NCBI RefSeq assembly: GCF_026262505.1
Contig: NC_067203.1
Span: forward strand, 2,170,001-2,234,000
DNA: 64,000 nucleotides
Origin: Trichomonas vaginalis G3
Taxonomy: Eukaryota > Parabasalia > Trichomonadida > Trichomonadidae
Direction: 5' to 3'
Shown piece by piece: positions 28,594-39,137 of this stretch. The stretch's first letter is position 1; each line of letters begins with the position of its first letter. Position numbers and translations under genes: made by a program. Under the pieces are notes generated by a model, which saw only the letters and a list, made by a program, of their open reading frames with translations, was not told the DNA's origin and made no database searches.

Positions 28594-28603
28594 CGAAAGG
28601 CCA
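28594..28603 (-). promoter_or_regulatory. M5-type (CCTTT) start motif for RPS11
   Basis: GGCCTTTCG on the minus strand puts CCTTT at 28,596-28,600, about 10 bases before the ATG. In T. vaginalis a CCTTT motif (M5) overlaps the transcription start of many genes. That usage is known; the site here is inferred. Confidence 0.55.
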
Positions 28604-28734
28604 GAGCTTTCGTAAACTTCTCAATTTGTTTGTAATTCCACTGAATAATTTGTGTCTGGCTTTTATACGACAAAATGGTGTTTTTAACTTGCATAGGCAA
28701 AGATACCAATTTAGAACTAAAAAAAATGATAAAT

Positions 28735-29380
28735 TAAATCAAATTGAATTTGAAACTTCAAAATGATTAATTAATTAATTTAACTGTTTATATAATTTAC
28801 ATATATTTCCTTATCTTATATTGAAAAGCTAAAACATAATACTTAGAAATGGATGCAAAATTCTTCAAATATTTGTTAGATAATTGAAGTATATAGTAAA
28901 TAGTTAGCCTTTTAGCAGAAAAAATATATACTATGATTTCATAGATCAACATTATACATCTACAGGAAATTAAATTTTGAAAAACTTATGGATTTAAAAA
29001 CTGGTGCACCAGCAACTATCAAAATCAGCGTGAAATATTCCAATAAAAAATATCCCTGTTACGGCCTTTTTTTATTTAAAACCAAGCTGTGCCTTTGAAA
29101 TCTTAACAGTAGCATTTAGTACGCAAGTTTCCATAAGCTATAATATCCTCTTTTCAAACAATCTCATGCAGTATATTTATCATACAACATATATAGGAAA
29201 ATGAGTCTGAGAGAGTCCGGTATTTTGTCAGGGGCGCGAAGCGACCCAAAAATGTCGGGAAAGTGTAATTCTCATGTATATGATTATTTTTGCTTTTAAT
29301 GCCGAACAAAAATCAAAATAAAAAATTATGTTTGATAATTTTATTTTTAATTTCAAAACGGCAACTTTTCTTTCTTCTAT
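28735..29380. other. Divergent intergenic region
   Basis: AT-rich apart from a small GC-rich island at 29,215-29,265 with AGGGGCGCGAAGCGACCC. That contains GCGAAGC, known to form an unusually stable mini-hairpin in DNA. No gene was seen. Confidence 0.45.
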
Positions 29381-32300
29381 ATGAATAGGCCCAAAAATAC
29401 CATTTCAGAAGTAAAGAAATTAAGTAGCCAAGTAAATCAAGCTCTATCAAAGGAGTATTTCAGAGATAAATGGAAACAATTTTTGAAATACAAAAAACAC
29501 AAAAAATTCATCAAAGCAGCGCACGATATATTAAGCCTATCACAAAAATATATACAATTTTATAATTGTCCAAAGAAAATCGCAATGAGAAAATGGAAAA
29601 ATCATCTAAAATGGCGTCAAATATATCATAATGTCAATATCAATCTAAAGAAGCAGCAAATATACGAAGTATATAGGTCAGCAACTCCATTTTTATGGTT
29701 AAATTTCTATAAAAAATATACAAGAATCATTACTTTGGCGAATTTCATGTCAGCAATACAAGAAAAGGCAGAAATGAATATGTTTATTGAATGTTTTAAT
29801 GCTTGGAAGCAATTAATACAAGAATCCAAAATAAGGAAAGAAAAATTGCGAAATAATTGGGTTAAATTCTCTGATTTTCTTTTAAATAACGAATATGATG
29901 CGAGTTTAACAATTATGCAAAGATATGTTGATTCGAAACAAAATTGGTTTTATTTTTGCGATGAATTACTTCATAGATCATATATTGACGCATTAAACCG
30001 AGAAAATAGACATCTTACAGCAAGCTATAACTGGAATTATTTCATGACACAGTTGAAATTACAAAAAATTTATGATGAACATGATTTGTATGTTTACAAA
30101 GCTGAAATGAAAGACAAATGGCTTGATTTCTCATCAAGAATTCTTTATAATTCATTAATTTCTGATTTGGAATTAGCTTATGAAAAATATTCTTCTTCTT
30201 TACGCATTTTTGATCTTATTGATAAGATTTTGCATAAATTAGTAATAAATAGTCTAAAAGAAAGTAAACAAAAGCTAGATTCGCTTAGATCTCAGAAATT
30301 TCTTCTTAAAAAATTCAGAATTTGGAATTTCAATGCAAAAGCGAACAAGCTTTATAGCAACATCACCAGGCAGACTTTTGAATCATTCGTTGCTGTTCAC
30401 ATGGAAAAATCTGCTGTTTCTAGTGCAAAAACGATTCAAAAAGCTTTCAGAATGTTTAGCCAAAAGAAAAATGATGAATACGAACACATCAGAAAATTCT
30501 TTTATTCCTGGGTGGTCTACCGTAAAACCTCTCAAATTTTGAAAATTGAAATTCCTTCACTTGAATTTGACTTGAAAACAGATTTTTCTGACTTACTTGA
30601 TTTCAGAATGCCACAATTTATGCCCAATATCTCGATGGATTCTGTAAACGACGTTGTTTCTTACAGAAATTTGCAATCAGCGAAGCAATACCTTCAATTA
30701 ATGCCATTTGAGTATCTCAGTATTACAGATCCTGAAGCCAAATTCATGCCAATATTCTTCGATGTCCCAAGAGAATGTTACGACAAATTAACTTCTGCAA
30801 TTCCAGTCGAAGTTGGTCTGATTTACTCCAAGACTATTCAGGCATTTGATATTACTATGCAAACGAAATTTTCGCAGATAAATGAACCTGAAATTTCGGA
30901 ATCTTCTGATTTAATGGATGGTTTCTTTCAAGCCATTTCTCATTCTGAATTTGGAGAAACTGAAGCACATGAATCTGAAAGCTCAATCTTAATTCCGAGA
31001 GAGTTTCCGGCACCTGAATCTGAAAGTTTATTCCAATTTTCGCCAATTAACACTGATATCATCTTTGAGAGTGAATCTCCTATTTTGGATATCAAAGATG
31101 TCAGTTCTTTCAAAGTTCCAAGTAAATTTGAATTTGATACAAAGCAGATTTCAAAGGATTTGGATAATCTTATTCCGGATTGTATTAATAAGGTTATTGA
31201 AGATGCTGTAAGTTCATTTTATATTCCTTTCAATGAAAATTTCGAAGAAGAAGATCAGAATTCTATTGATTCTGAAAATTCTGGATTCAATCTCGAAGAA
31301 GAAACTCAAAACCAGGTACAAAACGATTCTGTTGATAAAGATAATATCTTGACTCCAAATAATTCTGATAAAAACCAAGATTCAACCGATAATGAAAATC
31401 AAAATCAAAATTTGTTGGATTTGAACTCAATTTCAGAAAGTTTGTCGAGCAAAGGTGATGATACAAGTAAAGAAACAACTGATTTGGAAGAAAATCAAAA
31501 GGAATCTAAATCATATGAAAATAATATTCAAAAAGAAGTCAAAACTCGAGAACTGTCCATTACCCCTACATCAAGCAGTGAAAATATGCCTGAAAATCAA
31601 GGATTAAGCCATAGAGATTTCACAATTGACATTACTTTGGATGAACCACAAACTAAGACTGAAGTTTTGGCCGAACTAAGTGAGGAAGAATCCGACGATT
31701 CACCATTTGCTTTTGAAGACATTAAATCTCCAAATAATTCTTCGATTCCTACAATTGAGCTCGAAAAGAAGGCAGAAAATAAGTTTACAGAGATTCCTTT
31801 GATATTTTCCGCAGCAGATATGGCCCCATTCAGGCCGAATTTAGAACCAATTGAATTGCCAACTTTAGAAGAAACAAAAACAGACAGTAATGACAAATTC
31901 ATGTTTACTATTGATGAAAGTATTACAGCAGCTAATTCAGAGATAGATGAACTTGATATGTCCTTAACTGCAACATTATTTGCATTAATTAATGAAGCAA
32001 TCAACTCTCCTATGACCAATTTAACATTCCAAGCAATTACTAAAAGCATGGAAGAGGTATTGGCCAACTTTGATTTATCTCCATTAACTTCTGATTCATT
32101 GAAGAAACCAGAATCTTCTGATTCTTCAACACAAAGCATTGAGGTTGTTCCCCAATCTCCCCTTCCTTCTCCGAAAGTTGATTTCACAACTCCAAAAGCT
32201 GATTCTCCAAAATTAGAAATATCTCAACCGAAATCAAGATCAATTACACTGAATAACGAACTTGATTCACCTAAAAATGAATTGGAATCTCCTAAATCAG

Positions 32301-33166
32301 AAGAAAACATGGTTGAAAAGGAAGATGAGACAAAATTGAGTCTGGAAATAAACAGTGTAAACTTTTTAGATATTCCAGCATCAATTTCAACAAAATCCAC
32401 AACATTAACTCAAGAAGAAAAAGAAGATTTCAAATTTGATTTTGATTTCGAAAATGTTTTGAAAGATGCTGTTTCAAATGCTGTTGAAAATTGTTCAAAA
32501 ATAAGAATTGATCCTTCACATATAACAATGAAACCGAAAGAAGAAATTTTTGTCAAGATTTCTGATTTTGATTTTGAAAAAGTCATTTCAGACTCAGTTT
32601 CATCGGCCATCAAGATTTCAACGTCATTCCTAAGCAAAGATACTGCCTCTTTAGATGTTCAATCATCAACTTCGACATCAGAACAACCAGTAAAATATGA
32701 TGTTTCATCTTCCGAAAAAATGAAACAAATAAAAATTGTTTCAAATGATACAACGGGGACAATGGAACAAATCAGTGAAAACAGTGCAAAGAAGAGTTCA
32801 GAATCTTATTACTATTCTGAGATAGAAGTTCTTGAACTGCCTCCAGAGTTCTTTGTTGGTCTTTACCAATCAATAAAAGACTCCGTTTCTGTTGCAACGA
32901 AATTATCTGTTCAAAGCTTCATAACTCAAGAGAAAGACAAGTTCCATTCCGTTACTGAGATGTTGACTAAAGGATTTAATGATGTCCTTTCGGATGCAAC
33001 ATTGAGCTGTGTGAAGAAATCAACAGAAGAAGTTGGTCACAACATTTTTGGATTTTCAAAACAAACAAATAATTTTGAGAATGTCAAAGATGCTCTCTCT
33101 AAAGGCTTTGCTGAAGTACTAAGTGATGCTACAAGATCATGTGTAGCTAATTCTATTCCTATTTAA
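29381..33166 (+). CDS. Large Trp-repeat, IQ-motif and acidic protein (1261 aa)
   Basis: The first about 340 residues are helical with evenly spaced Trp in basic surroundings (DKWKQFLKYKK, MRKWKNHLKWRQ, CFNAWKQLIQE, MKDKWLDFSSRI), like the centrin-binding repeats of Sfi1. An IQ-like motif follows at about 350 (TIQKAFRMFSQKK) and FFYSWVVYRK at about 372. The middle is acidic and Ser/Asn-rich, mostly disordered. The last third holds at least five amphipathic helices built as F-x-x-VL-x-DAV-x-x-AV (about 591, 1021, 1063, 1152, 1193, 1236). A centrosome/basal-body or axonemal scaffold is a reasonable guess in a flagellate, but no family was proven. The frame is whole. Confidence 0.75.
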   Translation: MNRPKNTISEVKKLSSQVNQALSKEYFRDKWKQFLKYKKHKKFIKAAHDILSLSQKYIQFYNCPKKIAMRKWKNHLKWRQIYHNVNINLKKQQIYEVYRSATPFLWLNFYKKYTRIITLANFMSAIQEKAEMNMFIECFNAWKQLIQESKIRKEKLRNNWVKFSDFLLNNEYDASLTIMQRYVDSKQNWFYFCDELLHRSYIDALNRENRHLTASYNWNYFMTQLKLQKIYDEHDLYVYKAEMKDKWLDFSSRILYNSLISDLELAYEKYSSSLRIFDLIDKILHKLVINSLKESKQKLDSLRSQKFLLKKFRIWNFNAKANKLYSNITRQTFESFVAVHMEKSAVSSAKTIQKAFRMFSQKKNDEYEHIRKFFYSWVVYRKTSQILKIEIPSLEFDLKTDFSDLLDFRMPQFMPNISMDSVNDVVSYRNLQSAKQYLQLMPFEYLSITDPEAKFMPIFFDVPRECYDKLTSAIPVEVGLIYSKTIQAFDITMQTKFSQINEPEISESSDLMDGFFQAISHSEFGETEAHESESSILIPREFPAPESESLFQFSPINTDIIFESESPILDIKDVSSFKVPSKFEFDTKQISKDLDNLIPDCINKVIEDAVSSFYIPFNENFEEEDQNSIDSENSGFNLEEETQNQVQNDSVDKDNILTPNNSDKNQDSTDNENQNQNLLDLNSISESLSSKGDDTSKETTDLEENQKESKSYENNIQKEVKTRELSITPTSSSENMPENQGLSHRDFTIDITLDEPQTKTEVLAELSEEESDDSPFAFEDIKSPNNSSIPTIELEKKAENKFTEIPLIFSAADMAPFRPNLEPIELPTLEETKTDSNDKFMFTIDESITAANSEIDELDMSLTATLFALINEAINSPMTNLTFQAITKSMEEVLANFDLSPLTSDSLKKPESSDSSTQSIEVVPQSPLPSPKVDFTTPKADSPKLEISQPKSRSITLNNELDSPKNELESPKSEENMVEKEDETKLSLEINSVNFLDIPASISTKSTTLTQEEKEDFKFDFDFENVLKDAVSNAVENCSKIRIDPSHITMKPKEEIFVKISDFDFEKVISDSVSSAIKISTSFLSKDTASLDVQSSTSTSEQPVKYDVSSSEKMKQIKIVSNDTTGTMEQISENSAKKSSESYYYSEIEVLELPPEFFVGLYQSIKDSVSVATKLSVQSFITQEKDKFHSVTEMLTKGFNDVLSDATLSCVKKSTEEVGHNIFGFSKQTNNFENVKDALSKGFAEVLSDATRSCVANSIPI

Positions 33167-33594
33167 TATAATTTTGTATGTGTATTTTTGTTAGTATATA
33201 TAAAGAAATTGATTTATAAAAAAAAACATTTTTTCATGATGTCTATCTTGAGTGTTATATTGGTAATTGAAATAAATAACGTTTACGTTCTTGACAGCGG
33301 AAAAAAACTCATTTATAACAATATTAATTTCAATTCAAAACAACTAATATATGGCATTATTAATTTCAATTCAAAACTATGCATTATACACGTTTTGCAA
33401 GCTTATTGCAATCCAAGGGCTTTAGATTATTAGAAAATTGATTAAAAATCTTTAATATTTGGCGGAAATAGTAAAAAGCTTCAACACGATCACATCTGGA
33501 TGACCTCAAAATGTGTTTTATTTATTTCTTTAACTTCAATATTTTGCTCAAAAGTATAAAAGAATCTGAAAAATGTAAATCGTAAATTTGTCAA
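33167..33594. other. Gap, no gene seen
   Basis: 3' flank of the 1261-residue gene and 5' flank of the eIF4E-like gene. A 19-base direct repeat, ATTAATTTCAATTCAAAAC, occurs at about 33,323 and 33,359. Confidence 0.4.
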
Positions 33595-34188
33595 ATGACG
33601 AAAAAAAAGAAATCGATTAATCCACATGGCTCTGATTTTGAGTCGGGCTGGACGATTTGGAGTAGCGTTCCTCCTATTAAACATCCATCTGTTCCATTTG
33701 AATCAGCTGAAGAAGAAGATTTTGATGAAGAATCATTAAAAGCAACACAAGTTTCGTTATCTATGAAAGAAATTGGAACTGTTCTTGACTACGAAGGTTT
33801 TTGGGAACTTATGACTTCCCTAGAACAACCATCTTCAATACAAGGACGCGGAACTTATTTAATTCTTAGGGAAGGTATGATACCATTTGACACAAGCAAT
33901 CAAAAGCCACTGTATTCGAAATTTATCGTTAATTCACAATGTTTATGTGATTCAAGTCCGGAAAGTCTAGAATTTGAAGCGAGATTTTATCATATTGCAC
34001 TTGGCATAATGTCAAATCAGCTGCATAATTTCAAATCTGTTGTTTGCATCGCTTTTATCTCCACAAGAGAAAATTCATTGATTGAACTCTGGATCAATCC
34101 AACCGAAAAAGAAAATTTATCTACACTAAGAGCAAAGATACAAAAAATTGCTGGGAAGCATACGCAATTACAAGAAAAACCCAAATGA
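33595..34188 (+). CDS. eIF4E-family cap-binding-like protein (197 aa)
   Basis: The layout follows eIF4E: WTIW (first cap-domain Trp pair, as RWALWF), YEGFWELMTSLEQPSSI (VEDFWALYNHI), GTYLILREGMIPF (YSLFKDGIEPM), and VVCIAFISTRENSLIELWIN (CGAVVNVRAKGDKIAIWT). Length is typical. The second cap-stacking Trp, in the WED motif of eIF4E, is not apparent: here PFDTSN follows. The family binds the mRNA 5' cap and eIF4G. This divergent member might bind caps weakly or act as a regulator, an inference. Trichomonads are thought to have several eIF4E-like proteins. Confidence 0.75.
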   Translation: MTKKKKSINPHGSDFESGWTIWSSVPPIKHPSVPFESAEEEDFDEESLKATQVSLSMKEIGTVLDYEGFWELMTSLEQPSSIQGRGTYLILREGMIPFDTSNQKPLYSKFIVNSQCLCDSSPESLEFEARFYHIALGIMSNQLHNFKSVVCIAFISTRENSLIELWINPTEKENLSTLRAKIQKIAGKHTQLQEKPK

Positions 34189-34499
34189 AAATATTATTTT
34201 GTTTTTCACAGACCATTAAGTGGGTTTTTGTAACTGTTTTCTGTTGTATTGCATCCTTACTTCCTTCGATTTTACATTTCTTAGAAAATTTAGGATTCAA
34301 TTTTTTTCATTGAGTTTAAAGATCAGAGATTCATCCTACAATTTAGTTTATCTGACTATAATCTGTCTAGAAATGGAAATGGAAAAAAGAGTGTTTTATT
34401 TTTGGAAAGAAATTTTGTTTTTTAGTTCGTTTGAACAACAATCAAATATTGAAGTATTGATGAATAAATATTATCATGTATATATAAATAATATATTAA
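34189..34499. other. Convergent gap
   Basis: 3' flank of the eIF4E-like gene. A plus-strand frame here (34,220-34,564) overlaps the coding end of the armadillo-like remnant on the other strand and has low complexity; I do not consider it a gene. Confidence 0.4.
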
Positions 34500-35010
34500 T
34501 TAATCATATTCTAACATCGAATCAAGTAAATCTTCAAGAATGCGTGCTTTTGAGTTGTTATTGATATGGTGTGTGTTTTCAATGTTTTCAAAAATATGGG
34601 ATTATCATATCTATGATCCTGTAATTTAGTAAAGGTTCAATTATTTCTTCACATCGCTTAGAATGCAAAAATCTTATTAACAGGTCGAATGATTCACTCT
34701 TTAATGTTTCATGCTCTGATTTACAAAAATCAATCAGGCCAAGATTAATTCAATTGGACATTCTGTGAATATATGTGAAAACATCTTATTGATCCAGCAT
34801 ATTGCATCTGTTATTTCTGATTCATCATTTCCTTTTGACATTTCAAGACAAGTATTTAGATCAGATAAATAATTTTCATCAATAGACTTATTTTCTATAT
34901 CAACCTCATTTACAATTGAAATGTATGCATCAATGTTGCGTTTATTCAGTTCTTTTTTGTATTTTGAAATCATCCTGAGTTTCCTCCTCCATGAAACTTT
35001 GATGAATTTC
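34500..35010 (-). pseudogene. Armadillo-like gene remnant
   Basis: Coding signal runs from about 35,010 (MEEETQDDF) through 34,973-34,734 (KKELNKRNIDAYISIVNEV to WINKMFSHIFTECPIELI), then CKSEHETLKSESFDLLIRF and KRCEEIIEPLLNYRIIDMII, to KARILEDLLDSMLEYD at 34,500. At least three frame changes (near 34,985, 34,740 and 34,600) are needed to read it, so it is broken or divergent. The helical pairs resemble armadillo repeats and, distantly, the gene at 59,600. Function unknown. Confidence 0.6.
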
Positions 35011-35465
35011 TACTTTCTTTAAACGAAGTAGAGTTCAGTTCCAATAATTTAATGAATGATACTGTCAAAGTATTTAAAAAACAATTTGATATTCTTCAAT
35101 ATTACTTATGACAGTAGATCTTTTACAGTAAGGGAAAAGATAGTTATTATCATAAGATCTTCCGAGTTTTGCCAAATAAAATGGTATTGCCAACAGTTTT
35201 TGAATGTTGTGAAAATAATATTATGCGAAGAATAAAAAAAACAGTGGCAAGAAAGATACCAAATGTCAGATATGTTTGTTTAATGTCTGTTAAAAATCAA
35301 TCAATTCGAAGAAAAAATCGCTCATGGAATTGATTGATAAGAATAGAAAATGTTTTAGTTGGACACTGAATCTTAATATTTCAACTCAGTTTAGAACAGG
35401 ACGAATCGGAAACCAGATTATTGGTAATTTATTCGATTGGGAATTTATGTATGTATGTAACAGAA
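35011..35465. other. Gap, no gene seen
   Basis: AT-rich with no convincing frame or repeat. Confidence 0.35.
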
Positions 35466-35886
35466 TTAGTGTAAGACTAAAAAGTTAAAAATATAAGAAA
35501 AGTCTTTAATGTTAACAATAAAAGCAACAGAAATCAAAATCAGAAGTTGAAGATTCCAATTGAGGTGTGAAGGAAGACTTAATGATATAGAAGCTAGAAT
35601 CATAAATGAAACCATTTGAACAAGTTTATGAATTTCCGAATTTTGAAAAAATTCAACGAAATTCAAGTTTTATAATAGGAAATGTAATGATAAATAGTAG
35701 AATATGATTTAAATTAAACTTGGAAATCTGTAGAGAAAATTGCCATTTTTCAAATAACATCTTATCGATTATCGACGTGAGTATATTAATAGAAAATAAG
35801 ATGCTTAATAAAAATATGCTGTAAAAAGCGTAAACAGAAAATGATAAGAAAATCATTCGAAAAAAGTTGAGTTGGATAAAATGCAT
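35466..35886 (-). pseudogene. Possible small membrane-protein remnant
   Basis: Two overlapping minus-strand frames (35,653-35,886 and 35,466-35,666) both encode hydrophobic segments (FLSFSVYAFYSIFLLSIL; LLFIITFPII; MILASISLSL; LILISVAFIV), about four in all. A frame change near 35,655 would link them. No family was recognised. AT-rich noise can look like this, so confidence is low. Confidence 0.25.
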
Positions 35887-36291
35887 GCTATTGAATTGAA
35901 TTTAAAAAAGGTCGTAAAAATATTTAGTCGAACAGTATTCGAAATAATATTTTGAGAAGATTGATAGGATATTTTTTGAATAGCATATTTTTGAGATGTT
36001 TATTTGAGTTTTGAATAGTGATACAAAATAAATTGTTGTTTTGAATAGGTGTATATATGCTATTTAGTATCAAAGATATATTTTGGTTTTTAGTCTAATT
36101 TTTCAGAGGAGTAAAGAACTTTTTGATAATCGTTCAGAATGATATGCTTAACTATAATCACATGTATTTTATCATTGAATTAATGTTTTCGTTCATTAAC
36201 AAAAGTCATTTGTTTTTTCTGACAAACGTCGTTAAACTAAATGGTCGAGTAATAACATATTAAGTTAATATCAAATTAATTTAATGTTTGC
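35887..36291. other. Gap, no gene seen
   Basis: AT-rich, no feature. Confidence 0.35.
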
Positions 36292-37329
36292 TTAAGGGTG
36301 CACACGAGAGGATCATGTAAACTTCAGAATTTAGAACCTTATTTTTAGGCATTATCTTGGCTACCTATTTAGGCTCGAAAAGCAAAACATATCAAAAAAT
36401 ACAACTTGACTCCATTATGACCCTTTCATGGAGGTAGTTTTTATCCGCTAGTATTTTCCCTTTGAATCTCTTTACAATTCGAAATCAAATTCAAACCTCA
36501 GTAGAAGAAAGGAAGAATCGACTTACTACGGTTGTAATACGAATAAATACATATATTTAATTATTTTTATTTACATAATAATTGTTTGAAGCTCATATTC
36601 CAACAAATTTTTAAATAAAAACATTAAAATGTTGAAAATGTTCATATATTTTAATAGGGTTTTGGCACTTTATTGAGGAATTACTACATACATAGTCGAA
36701 CTGAACTTGATATTTTGAAATTTAAATTATTTATCAAAATTAAAATTTAACTTGAAATTTATAATTATTTAGTCATATTTTGCATAATTCTAAGTAGATT
36801 TTGTAAAAAATCAAGAAAGAAAAATTTTAACGTGCTTTATTTTTTCTTTTTTATAATAATACATATTATTATATAATTAACATATTCATAATGTTTCACC
36901 CTTTCAAAAATATAATCCTCCTCCTCGCAAATAAACGTACATACGGGTGGCCTCTTTTTTCAAAAAATTAAAATTTGAAATTTTGGGCTCAAATATTAGA
37001 GATTTTTTCAACCTTCAACGATATATGTTGTCTATATCAGACCTCCTTTCTTTTTGATACTTAACATTGTTCCTAAATCTTAGCCGTTAAGGCTGTTCTG
37101 AAAATATTTTTTTTTCGAAAAAATTCTTAAAATTCAAAAATCCCTTAATTCCTGAAGATTTTGGAAAAAAGTTTTTACATGAACATGTGTATATTATATG
37201 AAGTATATTGATAAGGTAAAAATCAAATTTTATTGCATATTCATCGAGAAAATAAACTAACGAATCCCTCAAAATTGAGAGGGTAATCCTCCTCCTCTCA
37301 AATAAACGTACATACGGGTGCACCCTTAA
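36292..37329. mobile_element. TTAA-flanked MITE-like element (1.04 kb)
   Basis: The left end reads TTAAGGGTGCAC and the right end GTGCACCCTTAA, a perfect 12-base inverted repeat whose outer TTAA would be the target duplication. TTAA target sites are typical of piggyBac-type transposons. There is no transposase gene inside, so it would be non-autonomous. A 36-base sequence next to the right end (CCTCCTCCTCTCAAATAAAC and GTACATACGGGTG) is repeated inside at 36,914-36,953, 372 bases away. The family assignment is inferred from the ends alone. Confidence 0.55.
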
Positions 37330-38351
37330 CAAATAAATAACGATGTTTAAAAGTGACAAAGTGTAATCTTAATTATTAGCTAATATATAAATGTATTGTT
37401 TTATAAATAAAATATATTTATTAATGTGGAAATATTCAATTTTCCGTCTCACAAAAATATTTGAGCTAAATTTGCGATTAATTAAATGTTTGTATGCAAT
37501 AACTAATTTTCTCCGATTTCTAACCTTTTTTCAAATTCTGAGATGATTTAATTTTCCTAAAGAAAAGTGCAAAGCACGTTTAGGTGTATGAAAATTATAT
37601 CCAGCAAACTTGAATATTTATTACTCTGTCAAAATGATACCAGCTAGGCCTTATATATATCATAGAAAGGTGTTATATTTATTTTTTAGCAACTATTCAA
37701 TATAAATTTATTAATATTAAAGGCAACTAACTAATTTATCACTTCACTCATACATATTAATCATTTATCGATCCGATTAATATCAGAATTGATACGTATT
37801 CATCCTATTTTCAATTTTTAACTTTAAATTTATTTTTTATATTTGGATTTAAAAAGCTAATAAGAATCTATTAAATATCAATTACCAATTCAAATCCAGA
37901 TATAATTTACACCAAAATTTCAATTATCCCGATTTTAAAATTTAATTTTCTTCTTTGGATTCATTCAATCTCGATTTCACAATTCATACTTATAAAATAT
38001 CAATATTTACAATGATTTGCGCTAAATTGAACTCCTGATGTTTTTATTTCAATATTTCTTCAAATTAAAACAAAAATCAAATTTGATTTTATTTTAACTT
38101 TTCTTCATATACTATATTATCTCAGGATAATAATATCAATTGATTAAATTATTGCACCCGTAAAATTTCTGTATATTTTCTATTATGTATTTGATTTTTT
38201 GCCATTTTTATTCATGTCCTTACATCTTATTATTCATATTCTTTTTAAATTTTTACGCGACCTCAATAAAGTAAACAAATACTCTCAATTTATGACGGTT
38301 ATTATCTTCACAAAGAAATATTTGAGAGCTTTCATCAAAAAAAAGTTTAAT
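37330..38351. other. Gap before initiator-binding protein gene
   Basis: AT-rich, no gene seen. The frame of the next gene is open up to 38,199, but that part is hydrophobic, unlike the rest, and likely not translated. Confidence 0.4.
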
Positions 38352-39137
38352 ATGTCTGCTGGAAATACTAATCAAGTTCCTTATTTCCAATTTCAACGTG
38401 ATACCCAAAATTCAACTTCTGGATATCCATTTCCCGTTGCACAGCGTATCCCAGTTATGCAACCAATTAGTATGTTTCACCCACATGTTTACTCAACCCC
38501 GCCACCAGATTATGCCCAGGATGGACAAACAAAAGTATATCAAGGTTCTAAAAATCAGACAGTCCCAATTCAATTTAATTTACCTGTACAGCAAATACCT
38601 GTGCAAACTCAGCAATTTGAGCCTCCTCAACCCCAAATTAACGGTTTTGAAACCCAAATGTTAATATATCCTTCTCAAATTGGTTTGATTCCTCATGATT
38701 TTTGGAGACGCTACGAAACTATTACATTTCAGCAAATGGTAGATGTATACTTTCATAAACGAAATTCATCACCTTATAGATTTACCTTCAAACTTTATAA
38801 CGCACTCCTTTTAACAGAAAAATATCCTAATTTGTTGCATCTTGTAGGTGCAACTTGGCAGACAAATAAGATTCTCAAGATATATAAAACCCCATTTTCA
38901 TGTTTAATTGGTACTCGAGTCGCAAATAATTCTTTATTCCATAAACAAGGCAATTTTCCCACACACGGCTTTGCTGAGCTAACCACAGAAGAAGCACTCG
39001 CAAAAAATATTGATATCAGGCAAATCGATTTTGATGAAATAAGATTGCTCCATCATGTTGAAGAAAAATTCTATCGGCATTGTGGTGAGAAGGTTATTAA
39101 TTTGTGCATATGGATAGGAAATTACAATTCCAATTAG
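38352..39137 (+). CDS. Initiator-binding domain (IBD) protein, IBP39-related (261 aa)
   Basis: I choose the ATG at 38,352 (MSAGNTNQ). The N-terminal about 110 residues are Pro/Gln-rich and disordered. Residues about 115-220 match the IBD fold of T. vaginalis IBP39: HDFWRRYETITFQQMVDVYF, then RFTFKLYNALLLTE, LLHLVGATW, FSCLIGTRV and SLFHKQGNFPTHGFAEL. IBP39 recognises the initiator element of promoters through this domain. Here the domain is followed by only about 40 residues, so the C-terminal CTD-binding region of IBP39 seems absent. It probably binds DNA as a transcription regulator. The gene is whole. Confidence 0.8.
   Translation: MSAGNTNQVPYFQFQRDTQNSTSGYPFPVAQRIPVMQPISMFHPHVYSTPPPDYAQDGQTKVYQGSKNQTVPIQFNLPVQQIPVQTQQFEPPQPQINGFETQMLIYPSQIGLIPHDFWRRYETITFQQMVDVYFHKRNSSPYRFTFKLYNALLLTEKYPNLLHLVGATWQTNKILKIYKTPFSCLIGTRVANNSLFHKQGNFPTHGFAELTTEEALAKNIDIRQIDFDEIRLLHHVEEKFYRHCGEKVINLCIWIGNYNSN

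Noticed and set aside
28135-28635. Plus-strand frame of 166 residues over RPS11
   Set aside because: Shadow; the minus strand is a clear ribosomal protein.
31597-32187. Minus-strand frame of 196 residues
   Set aside because: Shadow of the acidic, Ser-rich middle of the 1261-residue gene; low complexity.
37087-37359. Minus-strand frame of 90 residues in the MITE-like element
   Set aside because: No family, and it crosses the element's end; likely chance.
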